Positions 1 through 8,886 of a stretch of DNA of 64,000 nucleotides are shown piece after piece. Each line of letters begins with the position of its first letter. The stretch's first letter is position 1. The DNA lies in NCBI GenBank assembly GCA_012798755.1, contig JAAZMP010000009.1:16709-80708 (forward strand), written 5' to 3'. The notes below the pieces were generated by a model. It saw only the letters and a program-made list of their open reading frames with translations. It was not told the DNA's origin and did not search any database. A program made the translations under genes and the position numbers. This stretch comes from Bacillota bacterium (GTDB lineage Bacteria > Bacillota > Dethiobacteria > DTU022 > UBA8154).

Positions 1-466
1 CATTAAGATCGTTCCTGATTTTTTTCGCCCTTTCGACCCCAACGCGAATGAAATTGCCGATCCCTCCCAATAAACTTGTACCCAATAAAGCATACCCTTG
101 AATATTTTTTCCTATGGCTAGTAATACAATAGCTCCCAGACCAAATATCATGAAAAGAATAAATCCCAAAGTCAATCCCCTGTTTGCTCTTACAATGTCA
201 CCTTTAATGACATTTTTTTCTAGATTAAAACGATGTTCTTGTTGTTTTTCAGCCATAGCAATTATTCGCTCCGGTGCATCGGGCAAGATCTCTTTGTACT
301 GGGCTAATATTTTTGGATGGGGAAGAGGCCCTGAGAAACTTTCGGCAATTGCAATAATTTTAGAAGCAACCTCTTTGTCCCCAACCTTTTCAATAAGCTC
401 TTCTATTTCCTTTGAAATTTTTTTGTTCCCGTCTTCGGGTCTTGCTTTCATTCCATCCTCAGTCAT
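1..466 (-). CDS. DUF2335 family membrane protein (3' end outside the window)
   Basis: Reading the minus strand from ATG at 466 gives 155 codons without a stop up to the window edge. The protein has a charged N-terminal half with the stretch SGPLPHPKILAQYKEILP and then AEKQQEHR, which is the hallmark of the DUF2335 family. Two hydrophobic segments follow near the C-terminus (around residues 95-112 and 118-135), so it is a small membrane-anchored protein. The start overlaps the stop of the upstream small gene (ATGACTGA), so the two are probably translationally coupled. The family has no established biochemical function. Only a few codons are likely missing, because family members are about 150-160 residues. 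Confidence 0.75.
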   Translation of the reverse strand, partial: MTEDGMKARPEDGNKKISKEIEELIEKVGDKEVASKIIAIAESFSGPLPHPKILAQYKEILPDAPERIIAMAEKQQEHRFNLEKNVIKGDIVRANRGLTLGFILFMIFGLGAIVLLAIGKNIQGYALLGTSLLGGIGNFIRVGVERAKKIRNDLN

Positions 467-710
467 GGGCTATTTCCAAATAAGCATCTAATTTTTGAAT
501 GGCAACACTAATATCTTCACCAACATGCTGCCAGTCCGAGGAAATAGCTCGTAAATCCGCTTCCCGGCCGGAACGCGAATAGTTATAATCAATGAGATAG
601 CCAGGAAAATCAAACAATCTGGCCAACCCCTCGAAAAAAGATGGCCTCAAATATAAACAAAATATATTTCTTTTACAGATAAATTTTAAATTCTTTTTAC
701 TAAACACCAC
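459..710 (-). CDS. Small hypothetical protein paired with the DUF2335 gene
   Basis: This small ORF ends in the overlap ATGACTGA with the DUF2335 gene. I chose the GTG at 710 because GGGAGGA lies just upstream; an ATG at 749 is in frame but has only a weak ribosome site. The C-terminal part reads ISSDWQHVGEDISVAIQKL. The 'SDW..VG.D...A' pattern is one I associate with short proteins encoded next to DUF2335 genes. There is no signal peptide or clear membrane segment. Function is unknown. The tight overlap suggests a two-gene unit with its downstream partner. Confidence 0.55.
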   Translation of the reverse strand: MVFSKKNLKFICKRNIFCLYLRPSFFEGLARLFDFPGYLIDYNYSRSGREADLRAISSDWQHVGEDISVAIQKLDAYLEIAHD

Positions 711-1072
711 ACCTTCCTCCCTGCATATCTTTATTTTATATTCATACACCTTTATTTATTATTTATGCATGAAAAAGGTAACCCCTACCTAAAGGTTAAG
801 TTTTAAACATTATGGATTTCAACCTAATATTACTTGTAAACTTAATATATGTCAAATAAAACGTACAAGTCACTGTGTCAATACCCAGCGGGTCAATTTC
901 TCATTCCAGAAAATAATTAAATAACCATCATATGGGCGTTATTTTAATTCAAAAATAATATCTTTTTAAATAGGAAGAACCGGAAATTAAATTTTGCCTG
1001 AAGAAGATATATAAAATCGGACCCCATCCATTACTATTGAATATTTACGATGAAGCCTTTCTGATTACATTT
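711..1072. other. AT-rich intergenic region
   Basis: There is no convincing gene in this stretch, which lies between the end of the cobalamin operon and the DUF2335 pair. It holds a candidate minus-strand promoter (827-855) for the pair. I saw no strong terminator hairpin for the cobalamin operon here. Confidence 0.5.
827..855 (-). promoter_or_regulatory. Candidate sigma-A promoter for the DUF2335 pair
   Basis: On the minus strand TTGACA (855-850) is followed after 17 nt by TAATAT (832-827). The -35 box is perfect and the -10 matches four of six positions. It lies about 115 nt upstream of the small gene's GTG. Confidence 0.4.
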
Positions 1073-1705
1073 TTAAATTTGGTTGACAGCTTCATACAAT
1101 AAAGCATTACAAATCGCAGCTGCTACGGTACTGCCGCCTTTTCGCCCCTCGGCAATTATGCAGGGAAAGCCGGCTTTTTTGATTATTTCCTTGCTTTCCA
1201 CAACATTGACAAACCCAACCGGCACACCGATAATAAGAGATGGTGCAATATGCCCCGCTTCCAGCAGCTCGCTTAGGCGCAGTAATGCCGTAGGGGCATT
1301 GCCCACAGCTATCAGCAGGGAATAATTCAAGGTGCATGCTTTTTCCATACTGACGGCGGCTCGCGTTATACCGCGCTTTTTCGCGGCCGCGGCAACATCC
1401 GAATCGGCCATAAAACAATGCAGCGAACCACCCAGCCTGCCCAGTGCCTTTTGGTTGATTCCCGCCTGCGCCATGCGTGTATCGGTAACAATATGTGCGC
1501 CGGATAAAAGAGCATCCAGGCCTGCCTTAACTGCGCCCTTTGAAAAATAAAGGTTATTAACATAATCATAATCCGCCGTGGTATGGATCACTCGCTTAAG
1601 GACAGGCAGCTGTTCTGCAGGTATAGCCGTTTGTGCCAATTCACGGCTGATGATTTCAAAACTGCGTTTTTCAATTTCAAGTGGCGGTAATTTACGCCAA
1701 ACCAT
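1073..1705 (-). CDS. cbiC: Precorrin-8X / cobalt-precorrin-8 methylmutase
   Basis: CbiC moves the C-11 methyl group to C-12 of cobalt-precorrin-8, giving cobyrinate. The 210-residue length fits the family. The N-terminal motif RVIHTTADYDY holds the conserved catalytic histidine, followed by the family block ALLSGAHIVTDTRMAQAGI and a C-terminal IIGVPVGFVNVVESK. It is the last gene of the operon. It is separated from cbiET by about 195 bp with no gene, in which the minus strand can form a small CTTTgCAAT/ATTGtAAAG hairpin. The site GAAGGGAAG precedes the ATG. The product is cytoplasmic. Confidence 0.95.
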   Translation of the reverse strand: MVWRKLPPLEIEKRSFEIISRELAQTAIPAEQLPVLKRVIHTTADYDYVNNLYFSKGAVKAGLDALLSGAHIVTDTRMAQAGINQKALGRLGGSLHCFMADSDVAAAAKKRGITRAAVSMEKACTLNYSLLIAVGNAPTALLRLSELLEAGHIAPSLIIGVPVGFVNVVESKEIIKKAGFPCIIAEGRKGGSTVAAAICNALLYEAVNQI

Positions 1706-1901
1706 TTTTATAGCTTCCCTTCTACTTAATAGGGCCTTTTCCCGCCCAATTGGTTTTTGGTCTAATCTTTGCTGCCAAGCTTTACAATTTTGATTGCAAA
1801 GGGAAATTAAAAAGCATGCGCCTTAAATATAAATAAATACGACCTTAATCTTCTAACTTCGACTAATTTCGACATTTAATTTACATAATATCTTCCCAGC
1901 G

Positions 1902-3092
1902 TTATGAGCTAATTATGAATACCGGGTTTTGTGCTGTCAGCAGATGATGTTTCCCCAAATGCTTTGCACGGTTGACGGCGATCTGTACTATTTCCATATT
2001 CCGTGAAGGAAGATCTGTCAATGCCGTCGTTACTGCTGTAAGTGTTTCCAGTGTTATGGCAGTTAAAACCAGGCGTATATAAGGGTTGATCTGCAGCAAC
2101 TTTTCCAGTATCACAGCTAGCCTGCCACCGCTACCGCCAATAAACACAGCATCCGGAACAGGCAACCCGGCAAAAGCCTCGGGTGCCCTGCCCTCAATGC
2201 AAGTAAGGTTAGAAAGAGCAAATTTTTTGGCGTTTTCTTTTATTAGGCTGCAGGCTTCAGATCGACACTCGATAGCATAAACATGCCCGGATCCGACCAG
2301 CAGCGCCGCTTCAACAGAAACAGAGCCGGTACCGGCACCGACATCATAAATAATATCGCCTTCACTCAACCGCAGCTTAGATAAAACAATGCTGCGCACT
2401 TCGCTTTTGGTCATGGGGCTGCCACCACGCAGAAAAACATCATCGGGCAGACCATAGGAAACCATCCTGCGGGGGCTGGGGTTTTCTACCAGCATAACGG
2501 CAAGCACGCCGGTATCCGATTGTGCCAGTTCAAATACCGTCCCCACCCTGATCCGCTCACAATCAGATCCCAGGTTTTCACCTACCGTCACCGTGCAATC
2601 TCCTAACCCTGCCTGGCTTAATTGCCCGCACAACGCCGGCACCGTCCAGGCACCGCCTGTTAAAAAGAAAGTTTCGGCGTTGCGTTGTACCAGACCTGCC
2701 GCATCACAGCTTCGGCCATGGGCACTTACAAGCTTCCAGTCCTGCCAGGGCCGCTTTAGTTTGGCCGCAAAATATTGTACGCTGGAAATTCCGGGCAAAA
2801 CAGTAACTTTATAGCTTTCCAAAAACGGCAATAACCTTTTTGTCCCGCTATAAAAACCAGTGTCGCCGCTTAACAGAATACAAGTTGATCGGGTCGGGGC
2901 GTTCATTTCAATCAACCGGATAATTTCAACCGGATCGACTGCCGCAAAACACCTGCCGGAGTAATCCTCCGGCAGCGCTGCCAGCAGGCGTTCGGCCCCG
3001 ATAACAATTTCCGCACCCAAAATAGCTTCTTTGGCCTCTCCGGTCAGCGTCCCATAATTTCCCATGCCCAGGCCCACGATATAAACGCTCAA
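1902..3092 (-). CDS. cbiET: Fused precorrin-6Y methyltransferase/decarboxylase (CbiE-CbiT)
   Basis: This 396-residue protein joins CbiE (about residues 1-200, SAM-dependent C5 methylation, motifs VGLGMG and LLSGDTGFYSG) to CbiT (about 215-396, C15 methylation with decarboxylation of the C12 acetate). The CbiT half has the class I SAM site DVGAGTGSVSVEAA and the acidic AIECRSEA. The fusion is equivalent to CobL of the aerobic pathway and is common in Firmicutes. Its start overlaps the cbiJ stop by 4 nt, indicating translational coupling. Confidence 0.93.
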   Translation of the reverse strand: MSVYIVGLGMGNYGTLTGEAKEAILGAEIVIGAERLLAALPEDYSGRCFAAVDPVEIIRLIEMNAPTRSTCILLSGDTGFYSGTKRLLPFLESYKVTVLPGISSVQYFAAKLKRPWQDWKLVSAHGRSCDAAGLVQRNAETFFLTGGAWTVPALCGQLSQAGLGDCTVTVGENLGSDCERIRVGTVFELAQSDTGVLAVMLVENPSPRRMVSYGLPDDVFLRGGSPMTKSEVRSIVLSKLRLSEGDIIYDVGAGTGSVSVEAALLVGSGHVYAIECRSEACSLIKENAKKFALSNLTCIEGRAPEAFAGLPVPDAVFIGGSGGRLAVILEKLLQINPYIRLVLTAITLETLTAVTTALTDLPSRNMEIVQIAVNRAKHLGKHHLLTAQNPVFIISS

Positions 3093-3850
3093 TTTTTTTC
3101 CTCCATTAACGTAAGAACCCTAAAGATGATTTCGTTTAAGAAAAAACCTGTTTCCGGTGGACGCCGCAAGACAATAAGCTGAACACCCAACTCGCGGGCC
3201 GCTTCTTTTTTTTCGGGAAAACCGCCGGCGCTGCCGCTTTCCTTGGTTACCAGTATTTTGATATCAAATTGCCGCATCAGTTCCCTGTTCAATTCCTTGG
3301 AAAAAGGCCCTTGCATGGCAATAATCCGGCTGGCTGCAAACCCAAGATCCAGGCAAGTTTGAATGGACTTTATCCTGGGAAGCACCCGGGGATAGAGCCG
3401 CCTTGCAAAATCCGGTATCCGTGTAAAAGCAGCAAGCCCTTTACTTCCTGTCGTGATTAGGGCCGCACCGCTTAGTTTACCAACCATAACCGCCGCCTCA
3501 TCGGGCGAAGAAACCAGAATACCATCGCCAGTTTCGCTTTTTTCCCGCAACAGGCGCAGGTAGGGAATCCTCATCTTGGCTGCTGCCGTTTTGATATTTG
3601 CCGTTACCTCTGTAGCATAGGGGTGAGTAGCATCTACAATGCAGAAAAAATTTTCTCTGCGGATCATGTCGATCATTTGCTTTGGTTTGAGGCGGCCGAC
3701 ACGAACAGACAGCTTTTCATTATTTTCAGGCAGCAAGGCCCTTCCATAGGCACCGGCAACGCACAGCGTGATCGCTATAGGGTAAACTTTTAACTGCTGG
3801 ATCAGCGCATGTTCTTCACTTGTACCGCCAAACAACAGTAATTTTTTCAA
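3089..3850 (-). CDS. cbiJ: Cobalt-precorrin-6A reductase
   Basis: CbiJ/CobK reduces precorrin-6A to 6B with NAD(P)H. The N-terminus KLLLFGGTSEEHAL is the nucleotide-binding start of the family. Later blocks are VDATHPYATEVT and a C-terminal ILVTKESGSAGGFPEK, both characteristic. The length (253 residues) is normal. It overlaps cbiET by 4 nt downstream and follows cbiH by 16 nt. The context with CbiK, CbiD and CbiG places it in the cobalt-early, anaerobic route. Confidence 0.93.
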   Translation of the reverse strand: MKKLLLFGGTSEEHALIQQLKVYPIAITLCVAGAYGRALLPENNEKLSVRVGRLKPKQMIDMIRRENFFCIVDATHPYATEVTANIKTAAAKMRIPYLRLLREKSETGDGILVSSPDEAAVMVGKLSGAALITTGSKGLAAFTRIPDFARRLYPRVLPRIKSIQTCLDLGFAASRIIAMQGPFSKELNRELMRQFDIKILVTKESGSAGGFPEKKEAARELGVQLIVLRRPPETGFFLNEIIFRVLTLMEEKN

Positions 3851-3866
3851 TTTAAATTATCTTTTT

Positions 3867-4607
3867 TCACTTTCTTTTTTTCTTTCTTGCATAACCGCGC
3901 GGCGTTACCATCTTATCGTTGTACAAACGGGTTTGGCTGTTGCCAATGAAGACGGTGGAAAACATATCCACTGCTGTGCCGTGCAGCTCTCCCAACGTAA
4001 GGATACGGCTTTGTTCGCCCTTTCTGGCAATATTTCTAACGATTCCACAAACCGTTTCCGCGCTTCGATTTTCCAGGACAATTTCGCAGGCACGCTGCAA
4101 ATGTCCCTTTCGCCTGCGGCTCGCCGGGTTATAAAGCACGATAAAAAAATCTCCCCGGGAGGCACCCTGCAGCCTTTTTTCGATTGTAGGCCAGGGCACC
4201 AATAGATCAGAAAGCGAAATCACGGCATAATCCAGCATCAGCGGTGCCCCTAAAACAGCCGCTCCGCTTTGTGCCGCCGTCACCCCGGGCACGACTTCAA
4301 TTTCCACGGAGGGGTAATCGCCAGCCAGTTCATAAATTAGCCCGGCCATGCCGTACACGCCGGCATCACCGCTGCTAACCAAGGCTACTGTCTGCCGCCC
4401 GGCTTCCTGCAGTGCCATTCGGCAACGTTCGATTTCACGGCGCATCCCCGTAACCAGATATTTCTTATTAGGATAGAGCTGTCGAACCAGCTCGATGTAT
4501 TTGGTATAACCGCAGATCAGTGTAGATTGTTCCAAAGCCAGATGAGCCCGGCCGGTCATGCCTGCAGAATCGCCGGGGCCCAGCCCCACTACAAAAAGTT
4601 TGTTCAT
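3867..4607 (-). CDS. cbiH: Precorrin-3B C17-methyltransferase
   Basis: CbiH methylates C17 with ring contraction. The SAM-dependent tetrapyrrole methylase fold is visible: VVGLGPGDSAGMT at the start, then VALVSSGDAGVYGMAG and EVVPGVTAAQSGAAVLG. The ending is NSQTRLYNDKMVTPRGY, which is diagnostic of CbiH/CobJ rather than of the other methylases. The protein is 246 residues with no extra domain, so it is a stand-alone CbiH. It lies 8 nt after cbiG. Confidence 0.94.
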   Translation of the reverse strand: MNKLFVVGLGPGDSAGMTGRAHLALEQSTLICGYTKYIELVRQLYPNKKYLVTGMRREIERCRMALQEAGRQTVALVSSGDAGVYGMAGLIYELAGDYPSVEIEVVPGVTAAQSGAAVLGAPLMLDYAVISLSDLLVPWPTIEKRLQGASRGDFFIVLYNPASRRRKGHLQRACEIVLENRSAETVCGIVRNIARKGEQSRILTLGELHGTAVDMFSTVFIGNSQTRLYNDKMVTPRGYARKKKRK

Positions 4608-4615
4608 TTTTCCTC

Positions 4616-5710
4616 CTAAAAACGCAGCGTATAAGGGGCCAGCGCCAGCGCCAGCGCAACCCCGTTTTCCACATTTTTGGAAACGAAAAGTTCTCCTTTG
4701 CTACCCAACACGGCGCTGCGTTCACAGACATTATCAACCCCCGTAATTTCTTGCACAAATGAAGAGGCCGTAAAACGGCCCGGCAAAGCACGCAGCTGCT
4801 CGACAGAAAATGTCTGCAACGGCAAACCAAGTGCAGTGCAAAAAGCCAGCAACCCCTGTTCCCGGGCTTTCAAATCAATACTGCAAACACGGCCGACCGC
4901 CTCCTTATGGCAGCCGGCTTTTTTCAGCATTTTTTTAAATGCCTTTTGGATCTCTTCTTCCGCCACGCCTTTGCGGCAACCAACGCCTAAGGTTAAAACG
5001 GGTGGAACGAGCTGCAAGGCTTCTTTTTTGGCCCCTGTTTTTACGGTAACGACTACATCAGGCTTATAAGTAAAAGCACTTGATTTTCTGGAGATCATAT
5101 CTATATCTTCCAGGCATTTACCGGCAACAACGCTTAAACCTCCGGGTAGCTTCCTTTCCACACCGGCATCAAAGACAGCAGTAAACCCCCCGGGCAGTGC
5201 ACCTTCCACAGGAAACATACTGTACAGGTAAATATTTTCGCCGGCAAGAAGGCGCGCCGAAACAGATTTAATCCGTTCCGGGTTCAAAATGCTGATTTTG
5301 TTCTTGGCAGCCCAGCTGTCAATAGCAAAAACACCGCTACTTTCCGTAGCAGTCGTTATAACGGCAGTTGCCGCCAACATTTGGGAAATATCCGCCGCCA
5401 GGCGGTTTGCCCCGCCGATATGTCCTGAAAGGAGTGGGATAACAAACCTCCCCCCTTCATCGATCACTATAACGGCTGGATCAGAAGTTTTGGACTGCAA
5501 ATATGGAGCAATGGCGCGCACCGCTATGCCTGATGCCCCAATAAAAATCAAAGCATCGGCAACGGCAAAATGCCGGCCGGTCCAGTCATGAAGCGCCCCG
5601 GCCCGGCAACGCTGCTTTTCTGTTTTCATCCCGGCTGCGTTTAAGCAGGCTTGCAGCCGTGTTGCCAGAACATATCCTGTTGCCGTAAAAGCGATGATGC
5701 TAACCTTCAT
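4616..5710 (-). CDS. cbiG: Cobalt-precorrin-5A hydrolase
   Basis: CbiG opens the delta-lactone of cobalt-precorrin-5A and releases acetaldehyde. The protein is 364 residues. The N-terminal part contains LIFIGASGIAVRAIAP and PLLSGHIGGANRLA. The C-terminal domain has TLGVGCRKGVAEEEI and SIDLKAREQGLLAF. The start overlaps the cbiF stop by 11 nt. CbiG is specific to the anaerobic pathway. Confidence 0.94.
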   Translation of the reverse strand: MKVSIIAFTATGYVLATRLQACLNAAGMKTEKQRCRAGALHDWTGRHFAVADALIFIGASGIAVRAIAPYLQSKTSDPAVIVIDEGGRFVIPLLSGHIGGANRLAADISQMLAATAVITTATESSGVFAIDSWAAKNKISILNPERIKSVSARLLAGENIYLYSMFPVEGALPGGFTAVFDAGVERKLPGGLSVVAGKCLEDIDMISRKSSAFTYKPDVVVTVKTGAKKEALQLVPPVLTLGVGCRKGVAEEEIQKAFKKMLKKAGCHKEAVGRVCSIDLKAREQGLLAFCTALGLPLQTFSVEQLRALPGRFTASSFVQEITGVDNVCERSAVLGSKGELFVSKNVENGVALALALAPYTLRF

Positions 5711-6464
5711 TGTCTGCTCCTTTACGAAAGCCAGTAGTAAAAGCCGGATCGTACAGCCTGGAACGATCGTAGTTCCGGCCTAAAAAATGGCCTACCAGGA
5801 TTAAAGCTGTACCCTTTATTCCGTTCTTTTGAGCAGCCTGGTGCAATGTACCCACGGTACAGCGCACTGTTTTTTCCTGCGGCCAGGTAGCCTTGTAAAC
5901 AAGTGCCGCCGGGGTATCAGCCGCCAGGCCCCCACCCAGCAGCTCCTCTTGCAAGGCTGCAGTCATGCCGGCACTCAAAAAGATGACCATAGTACAATTA
6001 TGGGCAGCAAAACTACGGATGTTTTCTTCCTGTGGCACCGGTGTGCGCCCCGCCATTCTGGTGATGATCACGCTTTGGCTAATTCCCGGCAGCGTATATT
6101 CAGCGCGCAGGGCCGCTGCAGCGCCGCAAAAACTGGAGACGCCCGGAATGTTCTCGTAGGGGATCTGGGCCTCATCGAGCGCCTCCATCTGTTCACGAAT
6201 AGCGCCGTACAAGCTGGGATCACCGCTATGCAAACGCACTGTCGTCAACCCGGCAGCTTCGGCCTCCCGCATCACTTGCAGCACTTGTTCAAGCGTCATT
6301 TCAGCGCTATTATGTACCACACAACCTTCCTTGGCATAACTAAGCAAGTCAGGATTAACAAGGCTGCCCGCGTAAATGATCACATCAGCCTCTTGTAAAC
6401 GCTTTGCGCCACGCACCGTGATCAGATCGGGTGCGCCACTGCCGGCGCCAACAAAATAGACCAT
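5700..6464 (-). CDS. cbiF: Cobalt-precorrin-4 C11-methyltransferase
   Basis: CbiF adds the C11 methyl group. I place the start at 6464 because GAGGAGG lies just upstream of MVYFVGAGSG; an in-frame ATG 17 codons earlier gives an unlikely charged extension. Family motifs are VGAGSGAPDLITVRG, RLHSGDPSLYGAIREQ, GVSSFCGAAAALRAEYTLPG and ITRMAGRTPVP. The length is about 254 residues. It follows cbiD by 34 nt. Confidence 0.94.
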   Translation of the reverse strand: MVYFVGAGSGAPDLITVRGAKRLQEADVIIYAGSLVNPDLLSYAKEGCVVHNSAEMTLEQVLQVMREAEAAGLTTVRLHSGDPSLYGAIREQMEALDEAQIPYENIPGVSSFCGAAAALRAEYTLPGISQSVIITRMAGRTPVPQEENIRSFAAHNCTMVIFLSAGMTAALQEELLGGGLAADTPAALVYKATWPQEKTVRCTVGTLHQAAQKNGIKGTALILVGHFLGRNYDRSRLYDPAFTTGFRKGADNEG

Positions 6465-6498
6465 CCCAATTTCCTCCTCATCATTGTTGGAAAAATGC

Positions 6499-7635
6499 TT
6501 ATTGGAATGAAGCAATCAACCCTGCCGCTGTTTCCGTCTGGCCCAAAAAGCCATGCGCATTGCTGAACAACATCGCCCCAATGGCGATCCCCTCTCCCAC
6601 ACGTCGCTCCAGGTGCGACTGCATATTAGACAACAAAGAAAAAAACACATCCGTTCGCAAGCCGTTTGCCTGCAAAATTTCGATGCAAGCTTCTGTTGAT
6701 GCAGCCCGCATCAGTTCCGCAACAGTTTTTTTTCCCGCGCCGGCCAGCGCTGCATGAGCAGCCAACAGTTCCCGACGGCAATCTGCCATACCGGAATGGG
6801 TATTCATGATCCCGCCGGCAAGTTTGACAAATTTGCCCAGATGGCCGACCAGCAAAATTTTATCAAAACCGTTGGAAGCGGCAAAATCCAGCGCTTCGCC
6901 GACATAATTCGAACATTTTACCACCGGTACGCTCGTTGCCGCCAAAGCTGCCTGCGCCGCGATAAAAGCCCGGCCATAATTACCCGGAGTAAAGATCACG
7001 CTTTTATGCCCTTCCGCCGCCAATATCCGCAGTTCCAGCCCGAACGAATCGATGAGCGCCTGCCTGCTTTGCGGTTCCACGATTCCACTCGTTCCCAGAA
7101 CAGAAATACCCCCCTCGATACCGAGCCGGGCATTGAATGTGCGCCGGGCAAGACGGCTTCCCAGCGGTATGCTGATCACTGCTTCCAGGCCGCCCGTATA
7201 AGCATAGCGATCGCAGATCGCTTGCAGCTCCTTTGTTATCATCTGCCGCGGCACGCGATTGATGGCAGCAGCACCAACAGGCTGGTCAAGGCCGGGGCGC
7301 ATAACACGGCCAATGCCGGCCCCGCCATCGATCCGGATACCTGGCGCACTGGTTTTGCAAAGTTTGGCATAAACCAACACACCATCGGTCACATCGGGGT
7401 CATCTCCGGCATCCTTTCGGACGGCACAGCAGGCATGGCCGCAGGTTAGTTCTGCCTTTAGCACCGGAACTTTCAGCGGTATTCCTTTCGGTGTTGTGAT
7501 CTCCACAGTAGCCACGCGCTCACCGCCAAGCAACATCTGCGCCGCTGCTTTGGCTGCAAGAGCTGCGCAGCTTCCCGTGGTGAAACCCCGCCGCAATTTT
7601 TGCCGGCCCCTAAAAATATAATGTTCAAAAGACAT
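6499..7635 (-). CDS. cbiD: Cobalt-precorrin-5B C1-methyltransferase
   Basis: CbiD methylates C1 during deacylation of the corrin ring. The recommended start is the ATG at 7635, preceded by AAGGAGT at good spacing; the longer reading frame overlaps cbiL heavily. The protein shows LRRGFTTGSCAALAAKAA near the N-terminus, then DDPDVTDGVLVYA, GGAGIGRVMRPGLDQPVG and LVGHLGKFVKLAGGIMNTHS, all CbiD hallmarks. The length is 378 residues. It starts 4 nt after cbiL. Confidence 0.94.
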   Translation of the reverse strand: MSFEHYIFRGRQKLRRGFTTGSCAALAAKAAAQMLLGGERVATVEITTPKGIPLKVPVLKAELTCGHACCAVRKDAGDDPDVTDGVLVYAKLCKTSAPGIRIDGGAGIGRVMRPGLDQPVGAAAINRVPRQMITKELQAICDRYAYTGGLEAVISIPLGSRLARRTFNARLGIEGGISVLGTSGIVEPQSRQALIDSFGLELRILAAEGHKSVIFTPGNYGRAFIAAQAALAATSVPVVKCSNYVGEALDFAASNGFDKILLVGHLGKFVKLAGGIMNTHSGMADCRRELLAAHAALAGAGKKTVAELMRAASTEACIEILQANGLRTDVFFSLLSNMQSHLERRVGEGIAIGAMLFSNAHGFLGQTETAAGLIASFQ

Positions 7636-7639
7636 CGCC

Positions 7640-8329
7640 TTACTCCTTAAGTAAAATCGTGGCGAAATACCCTTCCGCTGCACCGGCATCTTCAATATTT
7701 TGGTATACTCTTTGTGCCGGAAGGCCACAATTTGCCACCAGCATAGCCTTATCGTTCAGACCTTTTTTGTGCAAAATTTCCTTTACCTCCGGCAATTTAC
7801 TGCCTGCTTTCATGAGCACTTTTGTGCCCTTCAGTTCAAGGTAGCCTGCAAAATCCCCATAACCCACCGGAATAATATGCAGTGGCTCTTGCATCGTGGT
7901 CAGGCTGATACCAAGCGCCGCAGCTACAGCGCAAAAGCTGGGCACTCCTGCAATAGCCTCTGTCTCATAACCCAAATCTTTGACAATTTCGTTGATATAG
8001 GCGAAAGTCGAATAGATGGATACATCGCCGATATTCACCATAGCCACATCCCGGCCCCGGTCAAGTTGCTTCGTAACATGCTGCGCTTGCCGCCTATGGT
8101 TTGCGGCAAGTGCAGCTTGGTCGGTGCTCATCAAAAACTTTAACGGTAAAACAATCTTCCGAGAAATATCAAGTGTTCTTTTGACGATATCCAAGGCCAG
8201 TGTATTTTGGCCTCTAGTTTGCGGCATGGCAATTACAGGACATTTTTCCAGAATGCGCTTGGCTTTCAATGTCAGAAGCTCCGGATCACCCGGCCCCACG
8301 CTTACGCCGAAAAACTTCCCTTTTGGCAT
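7640..8329 (-). CDS. cbiL: Cobalt-precorrin-2 C20-methyltransferase
   Basis: CbiL is the first enzyme after cobalt insertion and the first gene of this operon. The N-terminus FFGVSVGPGDPELLTLKA and the motifs VAMVNIGDVSIYSTFAYI and EAIAGVPSFCAVAAALG identify the precorrin-2 methylase branch. It is 229 residues, the usual size. About 30 nt upstream on the minus strand sits a terminator and then a cobalamin riboswitch, so the whole operon is probably shut off by adenosylcobalamin. Confidence 0.94.
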   Translation of the reverse strand: MPKGKFFGVSVGPGDPELLTLKAKRILEKCPVIAMPQTRGQNTLALDIVKRTLDISRKIVLPLKFLMSTDQAALAANHRRQAQHVTKQLDRGRDVAMVNIGDVSIYSTFAYINEIVKDLGYETEAIAGVPSFCAVAAALGISLTTMQEPLHIIPVGYGDFAGYLELKGTKVLMKAGSKLPEVKEILHKKGLNDKAMLVANCGLPAQRVYQNIEDAGAAEGYFATILLKE

Positions 8330-8357
8330 CAGTTAAAACCCCGCTTCCCATTAGCAA

Positions 8358-8392
8358 AATAAAAAAAGCCTTCCCGGCAAACGGTAAAGGCT
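8358..8392 (-). terminator. Riboswitch terminator in front of cbiL
   Basis: On the minus strand AGCCTT (8392 downward) pairs with AAGGCT, with an inner CCG/CGG pairing, and is followed by a run of seven T. It lies between the cobalamin aptamer and cbiL. This fits the expression platform of a transcription-terminating riboswitch. Confidence 0.8.
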
Positions 8393-8459
8393 GAAAAAAA
8401 CAAAGATTGATGCTTTGCATTTGATCACGCCGGCTAAAGGTCCGTCAGCCCGTGATTAA

Positions 8460-8606
8460 CTTGCCACGCCCGGTATTCTGGCTCAAACGTCATGGCCTTG
8501 TTTCGCCTTCCCATAAGAAACAAACTTACAGTGGCATTTAGAAACAGGCTCGGCTTTTACAGCGGCGGCTCCGCGTGGGCTTTGAACCCAACTTCCCGCA
8601 AGCGCA
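8460..8606 (-). promoter_or_regulatory. Cobalamin riboswitch upstream of the cbi operon
   Basis: The minus strand shows the aptamer elements in order: GCGGGAAGTTGGGTTCAA, CCGCTGTAAA, GCCACTGTAA, TATGGGAAGGCG and a B12-box variant GAGCCAGAATACCGGGC near 8471-8483. Between aptamer and cbiL, ATCACG/CGTGAT with inner GGCT/AGCC can act as the alternative hairpin to the terminator. The B12 box is less perfect than the copy at 18880. Binding of cobalamin should reduce expression of cbiL through cbiC. Confidence 0.88.
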
Positions 8607-8636
8607 ACAAGCAAATTCAATTTTAGATTGTACATA

Positions 8637-8666
8637 ATTTTAGGCACAAAAAACAATTCCTGTCAA
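8637..8666 (-). promoter_or_regulatory. Promoter of the cbi operon
   Basis: On the minus strand TTGACA (8666-8661) precedes TAAAAT (8642-8637) with an 18-nt spacer. It sits about 30 nt upstream of the riboswitch 5' end, as expected for the transcript that begins with the aptamer. Confidence 0.6.
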
Positions 8667-8886
8667 GAGAAAGAAACCTATTTCTGAAGTTCTGATATAA
8701 TATTTTAGGAAAGAATTGTAGTTGAAAGCCAGAAAAGAAAAGCAGGCCACCTTTTCTGGCCCACTTACTGCGTTAAAATATCCAAGGCCCTCCGGGATAA
8801 AATAGCGTAGCGGTCGCTTCTTGATTTGGAAGGCCGGACATAAAAAAAGTTGTTGGTTGCACAAAAACATGATACGATAAGCATAG

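Noticed and set aside
114-491. Plus-strand ORF of 125 codons at the left edge
   Set aside because: It is the antisense shadow of the DUF2335 gene, whose minus-strand translation carries the family motifs.
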